Below, piece by piece: positions 9,802-19,269 of a stretch of DNA of 64,000 nt; the first letter of the stretch is position 1; each line of letters starts with the position of its first letter. Source of the stretch: Selenomonas sp. (lineage in GTDB: Bacteria > Bacillota > Negativicutes > Selenomonadales > Selenomonadaceae); contig JAKVOG010000006.1 of the NCBI GenBank assembly GCA_022482925.1, forward strand, positions 1 to 64,000, written 5' to 3'. Both the position numbers and the translations under genes were made by a program. The notes beneath the pieces were generated by a model. The model did not search any database, was not told the DNA's origin, and saw only the letters and a program-made list of their open reading frames with translations.

Positions 9802-11337
9802 TTACCACGGGGTGAACTGCCAACGGATGCCCCAGGTGTTCTGCAGGGATTTATAGCGCACAATGATCTCGGAGCAATGCAGGTCGTGATACCAGTAGTA
9901 GTCAATATTCTTCCACTTGTCATGATCCAGGTCATATCTCGTGCCCATGACTAAGCGGTTATGCTCATCCGTCCGATAGCTGAAGCCGCTCTCCAGTTTC
10001 TTGGAATAATCATCCGTGTCATAATCGAACAGCGAATTCTCCTGATTCTGTTTGCTGTAATGATAGCCCGTATAAGCCGCCCAACGAGCATTGAAATCTT
10101 TCGTCAGGACTGCATCAAAGGACATACCTGCTACACGCGAATCATTATAGGATTCACGCGTGATGTTGTAGCCAGTCCCCAGATAAAGCGTATAGCGATG
10201 GAATTTGATCGGGTCATAGCCCAGGCCAAAGCCATAGTAGCCATGGTTACTGTGCACGCCATTGCCATACCAGCGCCCATACTCTGTGTCCAGGCTGTAC
10301 GTGAAATGACTGTCCCCAATATGCTTGCCATAGTTCCAGAACAGTGACGGCTCTTTCTTGATCCACTTCTCATCGCCGTCCTCGAAATAGCCATAGGTGA
10401 CGCCGCTCTTCATATGGGCATTCGTCCAGGTCAGATCGTAGTTGCTGCGCCAGCCATCCGCTCCGGTGATAAGGATATTCGCATGCGCATCCACATTCTT
10501 CTTCACCGGCGAGGTCAGATGCCATTTCAGATACATCTTATCATCGCTGTTGTAGCCGACACGCGGATAATTGCTGGAATGGTCGACGCCCGGACGGGTG
10601 TCGATCTCATACCGGGCGCGCGAAAACAGCACCATCCCCCTGATCCAGAACTTCACATGTTCCATGACCGTTTTCTGGTTCGGATAGATCGTGATCTTAT
10701 CCGCGCTCAGATGATAGTCCGGTTTTATCGCCCCGCATTTGGTCTCCGTGCCATTGTAAGCCACGATATGGTCCGGGTAGAACTCAAAGCGCTTAGCCGT
10801 AATGTAATGCGCATCCACCTTGCCTTTGGCATCTTCCATGCTGCCGGTCTTCTTGCCATAATTGTAGTTGGCTTTATAGCCATCGAGCGTCACGCGCATC
10901 TGTCCCGGTGTCATCTGCAGGACATGTGCCTTGTCCGGGATCTGGACATCCTGTGTCTTCATATTGCCCGTAACGAGTTCGCCCTGGAAGCGATGCGCAT
11001 CCATTTGCAGGATATTGACTTTTCCCTTGGCGATGAAGCTGCCATCGCGTTCATCATAGGTCAGGTCATCCCCCTCAAAAGCCACCGGCGATGGCTTGGT
11101 TGCATCCAGCGGATGACGCAGGTGTTTCTGCATATCGGCCGCGTCCTTGAGCAGTTGCTGCTGTTCCGCCGTCAGGCGATTCTCCCGCTCGGCCCGGTGC
11201 TGATCCTCGATATAGTCCAGCGCCTGCACACCGGTATCGGAATCCGCATGGTAGGCAGCCTGTGCTGGCACCGCCGAGGCAGGCAGCACTACCGCCGCAA
11301 CGACTCCCGACAGGATCTTAAGATTTCTATTCATCAA
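9802..11337 (-). CDS. LptD-like / OstA-domain outer membrane protein
   Basis: A 511-residue secreted protein with a signal peptide (NLKILSGVVAAVVLPASAVP then AQA). After a Gln/Glu-rich linker, an OstA/LptA-type beta-jellyroll follows: VAFEGDDLTYDERDGSFIAK, then repeated KAHVLQMTPGQMRV type strands. The rest is a beta-barrel-like region rich in aromatic and charged alternation, ending RWQFTPW with the terminal aromatic residue typical of BAM substrates. At 511 residues it is clearly shorter than a typical LptD (about 750-800), so it could be a compact LptD or a paralogue. It is the first gene of the heptose operon, so a role in LPS delivery to the outer membrane is likely. Confidence 0.75.
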   Translation of the reverse strand: MMNRNLKILSGVVAAVVLPASAVPAQAAYHADSDTGVQALDYIEDQHRAERENRLTAEQQQLLKDAADMQKHLRHPLDATKPSPVAFEGDDLTYDERDGSFIAKGKVNILQMDAHRFQGELVTGNMKTQDVQIPDKAHVLQMTPGQMRVTLDGYKANYNYGKKTGSMEDAKGKVDAHYITAKRFEFYPDHIVAYNGTETKCGAIKPDYHLSADKITIYPNQKTVMEHVKFWIRGMVLFSRARYEIDTRPGVDHSSNYPRVGYNSDDKMYLKWHLTSPVKKNVDAHANILITGADGWRSNYDLTWTNAHMKSGVTYGYFEDGDEKWIKKEPSLFWNYGKHIGDSHFTYSLDTEYGRWYGNGVHSNHGYYGFGLGYDPIKFHRYTLYLGTGYNITRESYNDSRVAGMSFDAVLTKDFNARWAAYTGYHYSKQNQENSLFDYDTDDYSKKLESGFSYRTDEHNRLVMGTRYDLDHDKWKNIDYYWYHDLHCSEIIVRYKSLQNTWGIRWQFTPW

Positions 11338-11419
11338 AAACGGTCTCCTTCTATAATAAGGTTTCCTCAGTAGACATTATTATTTTCATTTTATAACATC
11401 TCCAGGATAATCGCAATAT

Positions 11420-11454
11420 AAAAGCCCTTCCCGCTCCAATCAGGAAGAGCTTAA
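11420..11454 (-). terminator. Probable terminator downstream of the 11507 gene
   Basis: On the minus strand AAGCTCTTCC and GGAAGGGCTT form a hairpin with an 11-nt loop, followed by TTATATT. It lies between the preceding small envelope gene and the LPS operon. Confidence 0.5.
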
Positions 11455-11506
11455 TATGCAGTCATGCCCATATTGGTTCCAGGATGAGCACGACCACGCA
11501 CAAATC

Positions 11507-12437
11507 TTAATTCGACAGTGTCGTCGCTACACCATAAAGCGTCGTATCGGCTTTGGTCTGGATGTAGAATTCCGTGCCCACTGGCAGGTCAATATTCTTG
11601 CCATTGACGAATGCACCGCCAATGATGCCGATCGGGCCAAGGACTACGATGCCGGCCAGGCTGGCACCAGCGGCCATTGCCAGATTCTTCATTTCCTTTG
11701 TGGACTCTTCACCCATGAAGGTATCCACATCCGTGCCATCGATTGACTTCGTATTGTTGAAGTCGATATCCAGTTTCGCATTGCGGCCAAAGTTACGGGC
11801 CTGCTGAACCTTCTTCACCGTGCCTTCGCCTGGCAGGCCTTTGGCAAAGACCAGCTTGCTGTTCACGATGACATCATTGGCGACCTTGAAACGTACCGTA
11901 TCGCCCTTCTTGAGGTTCTTCGTATTCACCGGATCAACCAGTGCTACCTTGATCAGCGTATTGGCCGGTACAACGGTCTGCTCAAGCGGCAGCGTTGCAC
12001 TGCCGAACGATGCCTTCGACAGCGTCTTGATGCGCTGCTTGTAAGTACCTTCAGCCAGTCTTGCCATTGATGGACATCTCCATGTCGGCGACGCGTTTCT
12101 CAACCGAATTCATGCTGACCTGATGGTCGATATTCCACTCGATCGCATTCAGGTCGGCAAGGGTCGACGGATGGGTGCTATTCGTATAGACCTCATCATA
12201 GATGGCATTGACGCGGGCCATCATGCTGCCACTGCGATGCGTCCCATCATAGTCTTTTTCCAGTTTATTGATGCGTTCGACCAGCGCCCCGGTCTGCTCG
12301 ACGCCATAGGTATCTTTCTCAACCGCGGCCAGCTTGTCCTGTACCGTCTCCGGCGTCGACGCTGCTGCCATGCCCATGGATGATATCAGGAAAACAGCAC
12401 TCAGCATTGCGCTGCAAAGTTTGCGGAATTTCATCAT
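11507..12437 (-). CDS. Exported protein of unknown function (one frameshift)
   Basis: About 309 residues after joining two frames near 12055-12100. A signal peptide (KLCSAMLSAVFLISSMGMAA, cut near ASA/AAS) is followed by a helical region with EDxY-like repeats (VEKDTYGVEQTGALVERINK, LEKDYDGTHRSGSM). These repeat a pattern of an acidic pair, Tyr-Gly and a helix. After the frame change a beta-rich domain follows (TVVPANTLIKVALVDPVNTK, KKGDTVRFKVANDVIV), with a Gly-rich hydrophobic stretch (AGIVVLGPIGIIGGAFV) near the end. I do not recognise the family. The hydrophobic Gly-rich hairpin and signal peptide suggest an envelope protein. The start is one of two tandem ATGs (12437 or 12434), preceded by GGAGGAGATA. 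Confidence 0.65.
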
Positions 12438-12450
12438 TATCTCCTCCGTT

Positions 12451-13476
12451 TCAATAAGCACTTCGACTCTTATTGTACCATACTTCAGCCGCCTCTGTCT
12501 GAGATTCCACTGAAATATGTCTTAATTCTTGCTGAATTTCTGCATTTCTTCCGGCTCCGGTCGGACTCTGAGACTCCTCATACTGCCGTTCCTTGCTCTC
12601 CGGCTGATGATCACCGGCCGGCTCCGGATGGATGAGAATATCGAATGTCCCGAGCTCAGCCCGTATCTTTTCTTCGAGCTCGTCACAGACTGCATGGACA
12701 TGCGACAGATGCATATTGCCATTGAAAAGCACATGCACATCGAGCAGTTTATACGAGCCGGACTTGCGGGTACGCAGGCAGTGACAGCTCTCAACCTCCG
12801 GCACGCTGTCGATGATCTCCATGATGCGGTTCTCCTGGTCTTCCGGCAGGCTGGCATCAGTGAGTTCCATCGCCGACTCCACGACCATATTCCAGCCGGC
12901 CCTGAAGATGATCAGCGCCACAAAGACTGCGATCACCGAGTCCAGCCAGGCCCAGCCGGTCAATTCCATCAGAACGAGGCCCACCATGACACCGACAGAC
13001 GTCCAGACATCGGACTGCAGATGCAGCCCGTCTGCCTCAAGTGCCTGCGACCCGGTCTTGCGGGCCACAGCAATCAGGCGACGGGACACCATGATATTGA
13101 TGATAATCGAGATCAGCATGATGACGATGCCGTATTCCAGGAATTCGGGCACTCTTGCCTCCTGGAATTTCTGTACGGACTCATAGACAATGCCGACGGC
13201 AGCACCAACGATCAGCAGTGCCTCGACGGCCGCTGACAGGTTTTCGAACTTGCCGTGTCCATAGTCATGCTCCATATCCGGCGGCGTAATGGATTTCCTG
13301 ACTGCCCAGAATGCGATAAGGGCTGCAATGAGATCAACACCGGAGTGCAGGGCCTCCGATACCAGACTGACCGCACCGACATAAAGTCCGACGATCAGTT
13401 TCAGGATCACTAAAGTTGTATTGGAAAAAATCGACAGCCAGGCTGTCCGCTGTTTGAGCGCTGCATGTTCCGTCAT
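12451..13476 (-). CDS. Cation diffusion facilitator (CDF) metal/proton antiporter
   Basis: A 341-residue inner-membrane exporter for divalent metals (Zn, Fe, Mn or Co). Six hydrophobic segments are visible in the first 215 residues. EALHSGVDLIAA (TM2) and DGLHLQSDVWTS (TM5) provide the HxxxD metal site residues. A cytoplasmic ferredoxin-like domain follows, with CHCLRTRKSGSYKLLDVHVL and HLSHVHAVCDELE. The C-terminal 50 residues are a charged, non-conserved tail rich in Glu and Gln. The gene ends just within the upstream region of the exported protein at 12437. Metal specificity cannot be read from the sequence. Confidence 0.9.
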   Translation of the reverse strand: MTEHAALKQRTAWLSIFSNTTLVILKLIVGLYVGAVSLVSEALHSGVDLIAALIAFWAVRKSITPPDMEHDYGHGKFENLSAAVEALLIVGAAVGIVYESVQKFQEARVPEFLEYGIVIMLISIIINIMVSRRLIAVARKTGSQALEADGLHLQSDVWTSVGVMVGLVLMELTGWAWLDSVIAVFVALIIFRAGWNMVVESAMELTDASLPEDQENRIMEIIDSVPEVESCHCLRTRKSGSYKLLDVHVLFNGNMHLSHVHAVCDELEEKIRAELGTFDILIHPEPAGDHQPESKERQYEESQSPTGAGRNAEIQQELRHISVESQTEAAEVWYNKSRSAY

Positions 13477-13517
13477 ATCCTTGTCCCCTCCCGAACAATA
13501 CTACCCTTACGCCCTTA

Positions 13518-13556
13518 TGCAAAGAGAGCCTTCTCCCTTACGGAAAAAGCTCTCGT
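13518..13556 (-). terminator. Probable terminator
   Basis: On the minus strand GAGAGCTTTTTCC and GGAGAAGGCTCTC pair around a short loop and are followed by TTTGC. It lies between the 13561 gene and the CDF gene and should end the upstream transcript. Confidence 0.5.
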
Positions 13557-13560
13557 CGTA

Positions 13561-13983
13561 TCAATTTGGTCTTGGCTGCTCATAGATGAAATCTACAATC
13601 GTGTGCATAGGTGAAGTTGCACTGTATGGAAGCGGCGGATTCGGAGCATCTCTTGTCTCCACCACTTCTTTTGTATCATATTTCTGGACCTTTGATGCCA
13701 GGATCTGATAGGTCCCCTTCGATCTGTTGAATTGCATCAGATACACAAACCGGCGGTTCATGTTCGCTTTTACCACCGCTACCCGCGCATTCACAACTTC
13801 ATATGAAACAGCGTTCTCATTTTCGCCTTCACTGACCGTACTGTAGGCAATAGAGTTTACATCTACATAATACCCCGTTGCACCATCGGCGTCAACAAAC
13901 TGCATATCCTCTGCGGCCAGGCAGGCTGAACTCAGCGCAAACAGCAACAGCAGCAGCAATGGCAGTATCCGTTTAGCCTTCAT
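13561..13983 (-). CDS. Small exported protein of unknown function
   Basis: 140 residues with a strong signal peptide (ILPLLLLLLFALSSACLAAE). The mature part is beta-rich: a segment with YYVDVNSIAYSTV, then VVNARVAVVKANMNRRFVYL and a conserved-looking YQILASKVQKYDTKEVVETR, ending with FIYEQPRP. The pattern of alternating strands resembles small surface or periplasmic proteins common in Negativicutes, but I do not recognise a named family. A good promoter lies upstream, and it is probably a single-gene transcript. Confidence 0.7.
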   Translation of the reverse strand: MKAKRILPLLLLLLFALSSACLAAEDMQFVDADGATGYYVDVNSIAYSTVSEGENENAVSYEVVNARVAVVKANMNRRFVYLMQFNRSKGTYQILASKVQKYDTKEVVETRDAPNPPLPYSATSPMHTIVDFIYEQPRPN

Positions 13984-14048
13984 CTATCTCTTCGCTTCCC
14001 TTATGTCTATGGACTCTGTAAAAGCCCGATAATTGTCTAATCGCTATT

Positions 14049-14078
14049 TATTATAGCGAATCCACAGCCATACCGTCA
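14049..14078 (-). promoter_or_regulatory. Sigma-70 type promoter for the 13983 gene
   Basis: On the minus strand TTGACG (14073-14078) and TATAAT (14049-14054) are 18 bp apart, about 65 bp upstream of the ATG at 13983. Confidence 0.6.
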
Positions 14079-14116
14079 AGATTTTACCCATTAAGTTTAT
14101 CTTAGAAGCATTTCAA

Positions 14117-15125
14117 TCAGCAGATTCGGGGCACGATATTCCCGAGCGGCATATCCACCACCCGGATTCCACCGATGGCCGTACGCATGCCGACCTGACC
14201 GGCCGCTTCGGCTGTCGTCTCACCAATGATGCGGGCATCTCTGCCATATTTATTGGCCTTCATGACCGCCAGCACCTTGTCTGCCTTGTCTGCCGGCACA
14301 AACGCTACACACTTGCCCTCATTGGCCAGATACAGCGGATCAAAGCCCAGGATGTCGCAGACGCCCTGTACCTCCGGATGAATGGGAATCTGCTCCTCAT
14401 CAATGAGAACACCACAGCCCGAGGCCTCAGCGATCTCATTAAGCACGGCAGCCACACCGCCGCGCGTTGGATCGCGCAGCACGGCGATATTCGGTGCAGC
14501 GGTCAGCATCGCCTGCGTCAGGCTGTTAAGCGGGGCACAGTCTGTCCGGACAGGACTCCGGCAGCGCCAGGTCATGACGTCCAGCCATGATGCTGGCCGC
14601 ATGATCACCAATGTACCCGGACAGGATGACCTTCATGCCCGGCTTGACGTTTTTCGGCGAGATATGCGTGCCCGGAATGATATCGCCGATGCCTGCCGTA
14701 TTGATGAAGATACCATCGGCCTTGCCCTTGTCCACGACCTTCGTATCGCCTGTAACGATATAGATACCCGCTTCATCGGCCATCTGCCGCATCGTCGCCA
14801 GGATCCGCTTCAGATCGGCAACAGGGAAGCCTTCCTCCAGGATCAGTCCAGCGGAGATATAGCGGGGAATCGCCCCCGTCATCGACAGGTCATTGACCGT
14901 ACCGCATACGGCCAGCTTGCCGATATTGCCGCCCGCAAAGAACAGCGGCTGCACGACATAGGAATCCGTCGTGAACGCCACATGCCCGCTCATATTGACC
15001 GCTGCACCATCATGCATCTCATTGAGCAAGGGATTGCCATAGGCCGGCAGGATCACTTCCTCCATGAGCTCCTGGCTCAGCTTGCCACCAGCGCCATGCG
15101 CCAGCGTAATCTTATCACTTACCAT
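14117..15125 (-). CDS. hypE: Hydrogenase maturation protein HypE (one frameshift)
   Basis: HypE dehydrates the carbamoylated C-terminal cysteine to thiocyanate, making the CN ligands of the [NiFe] centre. The N-terminal half starts [19 protein letters not shown], and [20 protein letters not shown] and [15 protein letters not shown] are typical of the PurM fold. The C-terminal half contains [17 protein letters not shown] and ends NIVPRIC, the exact PR(I/L)C tail whose Cys is modified. The frame breaks near 14540-14570 beside TGTCCGGACA. I chose the ATG at 15123-15125 because it opens the family sequence; it overlaps the end of hypD by 11 bp. Last gene of the maturation operon in the window. 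Confidence 0.93.
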
Positions 15126-16219
15126 AAACGAACCTCCCCTGGCCGTATTTGAACCATGCCGCGCAGACACCCTCGACCGATACCATGCACGGTCCGACCG
15201 CATGAGTCGGGATGCAGGCCTTGCCGAAAAGCGGGCACTCATGCGGCGTCACGATGCCACGCAGTACCTCGCCGCAGCGGCAGGCCGTATTCTTCGCGAC
15301 CGTCTCGACATGCAGCGGCATGACCCGCTCAATGTCAAAGCGCGCATAAGCTTCTTTCATGCGCAGTCCAGGAAATCGGTACGCAGCCCATGCCGCGCCA
15401 GTTGGTGTCAGCCGGCTCATAGACCGTATCCGTGATCTGCCGTGACACCGGATTGCCATCCGGCCGCACGACATCCTCATACTCATTCTCAACCCTGGCT
15501 TCATGCCCCACTGCCTGCTTCACCAGCCGGTACAAAGCCCGCAGGATCTGCACCGGCTCAAAGCCGGTCACGACGCCCGGTACATGATACTTCTCTACGA
15601 TTGGCTCATAGATGCCCGTTCCCGTGACAACCGAGACATGCCCCGGCAGGATAAAGCCATCCACATGGACTTCTTCGTCGTTCAGCAGGGCCTCCATGAC
15701 CGGCGGTACCAGTTTCTGCGCCGACAGCATATAGAGATTCGTGATGCCCTGCTGCTCGGCAGCCAGCACCGTAGCGGCCGCCGTCGGCGCTGTCGTCTCG
15801 AAGCCGACAGCCAGGAACACGATCTTCTTGTCCGGATTCTCCCTGGCCACCTGCAGGCTGTCCATCGGCGAGTAGACAATGCGGATATCCGCACCATTCG
15901 TCTTGGCCTCATTCAGGCTCGACTTGCTGCCAGGCACCTTGAGCATATCCCCGAATGTCGTGATGATGACATCCGGCTGCTGCGCATAGGCAATGGCCTT
16001 GTCCATATAGTCGTCCGGCGTCACGCAGACCGGGCAGCCCGGACCGGAGACCAGCTCCACATTCTCCGGCAGCATCTGGCGGATTCCCGCCCGAAAGATC
16101 GCTACCGTATGCGTGCCGCAGACCTCCATGAAGCGCAGCTTGTGGTCGGCCTGATCCGCCAGCAGGCGGATTTCGGCCACGAGACGTTTGGCCAGTTCCC
16201 GTTCTTCCTGTCTGGTCAA
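15115..16219 (-). CDS. hypD: Hydrogenase maturation protein HypD (one frameshift)
   Basis: HypD is the [4Fe-4S] scaffold on which Fe(CN)2CO is assembled with Hyp[21 protein letters not shown] contains the essential Cys, and [11 protein letters not shown] and [14 protein letters not shown] are signature blocks. [17 protein letters not shown] is also typical. The frame breaks near 15375; the C-terminal part then shows [20 protein letters not shown] and [12 protein letters not shown], the Fe-S ligand cysteines. Length after repair is about 366 residues, as expected. It overlaps hypC by 4 bp and hypE by 11 bp. Confidence 0.94.
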
Positions 16220-16452
16220 AGCTCGCTCACCGTCCTCGGAGCGCCATTCATCTCAGCCATGAGCGCATAGGTTTCCTCGGCATCCTTCTCGTCTACTTTC
16301 TGCATGGCAAAGCCCGCATGGACCAGCACGTAGTCGCCTACCTGCGTCTCCGGCAGCAGCATCAGGCTGACATCACGCGTCACCCCTGAGATATCCACTT
16401 TGCCCATTGCATCTTTTATTTCTATGACTTTGGCTGGTACTGCTAAACACAT
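16216..16452 (-). CDS. hypC: Hydrogenase assembly chaperone HypC
   Basis: 78 residues starting MCLAVPAKVIEI, in which the Cys after the initiator Met is the conserved ligand that binds iron and the large subunit precursor. DVSLMLLPETQVGDYVLVHA and GFAMQKVDEKDAEETYALM are standard HypC segments. The frame is intact. It overlaps hypD (TGA/ATG type) and lies downstream of the maturation protease gene. Confidence 0.96.
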   Translation of the reverse strand: MCLAVPAKVIEIKDAMGKVDISGVTRDVSLMLLPETQVGDYVLVHAGFAMQKVDEKDAEETYALMAEMNGAPRTVSEL

Positions 16453-16504
16453 GGCCTGTTCCTCCTCAATCCTGCGGCTCCCTGCTTATCGGAGCCTTTC
16501 TGTT

Positions 16505-17098
16505 CTATTTTACCGCTTCTTCGGCCACAACGGTGTAATCAAAGTCACCAGCGGACTCTTTCCGCTGAGCCTCGATGCCCCAACTGCCTGAGGTCCTTCA
16601 GTGCCTGTTCCACGATCTGCGGCAGCAGGGCCTGCATGCCGTCCGACAGGCCGAACGCCGGCCTCGACATCAAAGGGCTGTGCGCCAATGACGATGACAT
16701 CCGGAATCTTATGTCCGGTTACGGTCAGCAGCGCCAGGACGTCCTGGATACCGACCTCATGAGCCGACAGCTTGTCCTGAAAGTGTTCCATGATCGCATC
16801 GTTATGGAACCGGAATACCGTCCCCGGCTCAGCTCCGCCATTGATGGAATCGATGACGAGCAGCTTGTTCGTGCCCGTCACATACTGCGTCAGCTCGATT
16901 CCCAGCGTCCCGCCGTCGACGATCTGCACCGAGTCAGGGGAATGTATAGTGATGGTCCAGATACTCAGCTACCCGGACGCCGAAGCCTTCATCCTTCAGG
17001 ATGACATTACCGACGCCCAGAATCGTCACTTCTGCCGGATGCAGGACATTATCGAGACTCGACACCTCAGTGCCGCCATTGCCAAATACATCTGCCAT
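16505..17098 (-). CDS. hyaD: Hydrogenase maturation endopeptidase (HyaD/HupD family, frameshifted)
   Basis: The nickel-dependent protease that removes the C-terminal peptide of the large subunit. The ATG at 17096-17098 leads to ILGVGNVILKDEGFGVRVAE, where the Asp/Glu after the Gly-Asn turn binds nickel. After a frameshift near 16935 comes VQIVDGGTLGIELTQYV and LLVIDSINGGAEPGTVFRF, the second ligand region. VIVIGAQPFDVEAG follows. Two further shifts near 16655 and 16580 restore a C terminus ending FDYTVVAEEAVK at the stop 16505-16507. It sits between hypB and hypC, so its partner is the hyaB product. Confidence 0.85.
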
Positions 17099-17107
17099 TG
17101 CTGTTCC

Positions 17108-17774
17108 TCATTTCTGTGCTTTTTTCGCTGCGACCCGATCCCGAAGCCACTGACACCAGTCATCAATCCCCTGTTCCGTCGTACAGGAAACCTCAATGAC
17201 CGGCATGCCCGGATGCAGCGTCGTGATATCCTCTTTGGCCGCTGCCATATCGAAATTGCAGTACGGGAGAATATCCACCTTGTTGAGCAGCGCAATCGCC
17301 GACTCCTTGAAGATGAGCGGATATTTCATCGGCTTATCATCGCCCTCGGTGATGGAGAGCACAACGCCCTTATCGTCCTCACCGACCGCAAACTCAGCCG
17401 GGCAGACCAGGTTGCCGACGTTCTCGACAATCAGCAGGTCCAGTTCATCGAGATTCATCTGCTGTGCCACTTTCTGCACCATCGGTGCGTCCAGATGGCA
17501 GCCGCCGGCTGTATTGATCTGGATAACCGGCACACCATGCTTCTCAATGCGGTCCGCATCCTTGCTCGTGAAGAGGTCGCCCTCGACAACAGCCATGCGC
17601 AGCTCGCCCTTGAGCTTCTCCATGGTCTTTTCCAGCACGGACGTCTTGCCGGCTCCCGGCGATCCCATGAGATTGATGACGTAAACGCCCTTTCTCCCTG
17701 AACATCGCCTGATTCTCCGCCGCAATACGGTCATTTTCCCCTAAGATATTCTTCATTACCTGAATCTCTGCCAT
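17108..17774 (-). CDS. hypB: Hydrogenase nickel incorporation GTPase HypB (one frameshift)
   Basis: A SIMIBI-class GTPase that powers nickel insertion. The ATG at 17772-17774 opens AEIQVMKNILGENDRIAAEN, the normal short HypB N terminus without a His-rich stretch. After a shift near 17690 it continues VYVINLMGSPGAGKTSVLEK (Walker A). INTAGGCHLDAPMV carries the dimer metal site, DLLIVENVGNLVCPAEF is the switch II region, and LLNKVDILPYCNFD is the G4-like motif. The start overlaps the hypA stop by a few bases, a coupled pair as expected since HypA and HypB act together. Confidence 0.93.
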
Positions 17775-18118
17775 TCAGTCCACCTCCAGATACTCTACCT
17801 GCATCTCGCGCCCGGATATCGTCTTCAGGACGCCGTCCTTGCATTCCGGGCACCAGAAATCATAGTGCTCGACATGGAATTTCCTTGCCGCACTTTGGAG
17901 CATTTCCCCATGAGCGGCACGTGTTTTATCTTGAGCTCTGCGCCCTCGGCAATTGTCCCCTTCACGATCATATCGAAGGAGAAGGTCAAAGACTCGATCT
18001 CCACGCCGGACATCTCGCCGATCAGCAGGCCTATCTCATTGATCTTCTTTGCGTCATTCTGCTTTGCATAATCCAGGGCAATATCCAGGATGCCCTCTGC
18101 CAGCGCCATTTCATGCAT
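17775..18118 (-). CDS. hypA: Hydrogenase/urease nickel chaperone HypA (frameshifted)
   Basis: About 113 residues. It begins MHEMALAEGILDIALDYAKQ, with the His after the initiator Met that binds nickel, followed by IGEMSGVEIESLTFSFDMIV. The zinc domain is disturbed by one or two indels near 17880. In the other frame it gives a CxxC pair (KCGKE region) and FWCPECKDG, then ends VEYLEVD at the stop 17775-17777. The stop overlaps the hypB start codon region. A strong terminator (18166-18217) lies just upstream, so hypA starts its own transcript. Confidence 0.9.
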
Positions 18119-18165
18119 AGTCTTTCCTCCTGCGCCATCCGGTCTTGTCCGCCATCCGGCACATA

Positions 18166-18217
18166 ATAAAGGAACGCCTTTCCCGCCATCACAAGACAGC
18201 AGGGAAGGCGTCCTTGG
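18166..18217 (-). terminator. Terminator between hydrogenase structural and maturation genes
   Basis: On the minus strand, AAGGACGCCTTCCC and GGGAAAGGCGTTCCTT pair around a 17-nt loop and are followed by TATTATG. It separates the hyaABC transcript from hypA downstream. Confidence 0.65.
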
Positions 18218-18235
18218 TTTCGTATGAACGGCTGA

Positions 18236-18478
18236 TTATAAAGCAGCTTCCAGGCCACGTGCATTGAAGATGCCCAGGATATCCATGAGCTTCGTCTTAG
18301 CCGGGCTGTAGTCCACTGTCGTCTCGCCATCATGGGCATGGATGTGGACGAAAAGTACGCCAGGCAGGCCCAGCAGTGCTTTCTCTACTTCCTTTGCGCT
18401 TTCCTCTGTATAGCCAGTAACTGTAAACTGGAGACGCGTGTTGCCATTCGTCTCGCCGCAGCCGCATTCTTTACACAT
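18236..18478 (-). CDS. Small CxxCxC protein with heavy-metal-associated-like fold, in hydrogenase operon
   Basis: 80 residues starting MCKECGCGETNGNTRLQFTV. The N-terminal CxxCxC is followed by a ferredoxin-like beta-alpha-beta pattern: QFTVTGYTEESAKEVEKALL, then LPGVLFVHIHAHDGETTVDY, then a final helix ILGIFNARGL. This is the topology of an HMA domain, but the metal-binding CxxC sits at the extreme N terminus, not in the usual loop. It lies 38 bp downstream of hyaC and just before the operon terminator. A metal-handling role in [NiFe] cofactor or Fe-S assembly is inferred; I do not know a named family. Confidence 0.7.
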   Translation of the reverse strand: MCKECGCGETNGNTRLQFTVTGYTEESAKEVEKALLGLPGVLFVHIHAHDGETTVDYSPAKTKLMDILGIFNARGLEAAL

Positions 18479-18516
18479 AGTCTGATTCTCCTTATATCGT
18501 CGATTCCATTAGTCTT

Positions 18517-19219
18517 TTATTTCGTGTCTTTTGCCGGTTCCACTTCGTTGGCATCCTTCGGTACATGCTCCAGGAACTTCACGCCGGAGAACATGGACGA
18601 AGCCTCGCCCTCAGCCTCCATCAGGTCTGCACGCAGGACCATGTAGACATGGCCGATGGCGAAGACGATGATGAGCCAGGCTACGATATGATGGACCCAG
18701 TGAGTCGTCATCTCGCCACCCAGGATGACGTTGACCCAGCCAAACAGCATGCCGCCGATATTGGATGGTTCCGTCATGAAGTACATGGCAAAGCCGGTCA
18801 GGATCTCTATCAATACCATGGTGTAGAGTCCCGCATAGGATGCACGGGCCAGCGGGTTCCGCAGGAACGGTGCATGGCTCGGTTTCAGCAGCATATAGTG
18901 CATGGCAACATCGATGGTCTCACTGTAGAAATGACCTTCCCATACCCGTGGGAACAGGCGGTCACCCTTTGTTGACGATGAAGCCGTAGATGCGCAGGAT
19001 AAACGCTGCGCAGAAGAGGAATGCTGCCAGGAAATGGATATTTCTGATCCAGTCCATAGACATGGCTGTATAAGTCGGTTCAATCCCCAGTACGGTTACC
19101 GGCTTCGTGACAAGCAGGCCCGTGACAAACAGGGTGACAATTGACAGCACCATGATCCAATGGAAAATCCGCAGGAACGGACTGAACAGATAGTAGATTT
19201 TACGTTTTTCTTCTTTCAT
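18517..19219 (-). CDS. hyaC: Ni/Fe-hydrogenase b-type cytochrome subunit (one frameshift)
   Basis: About 234 residues, four membrane spans. It carries electrons from the hydrogenase small subunit to the quinone pool. The first frame gives YYLFSPFLRIFHWIMVLSIV, with the haem-ligand His in FHW, and RNIHFLAAFLFCAAFILRIY. After a shift near 18965 it continues GHFYSETIDVAMHYMLL, MVLIEILTGFAMYFM and THWVHHIVAWLIIVFAIGHV (second haem His). It is located between hyaB and the small CxxCxC gene. Menaquinone is the likely acceptor, as mqnA occurs in the same window. Confidence 0.9.
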
Positions 19220-19269
19220 TCTACCTACTATTCCTTTCTCTCAAGCCCGATAGATCGGAGCTGAGTCCA

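Noticed and set aside
14117..18118. The hyp genes as pseudogenes
   Set aside because: Catalytic residues are present on both sides of each break and the indels are single-base, as in other genes here, so read errors are more likely.
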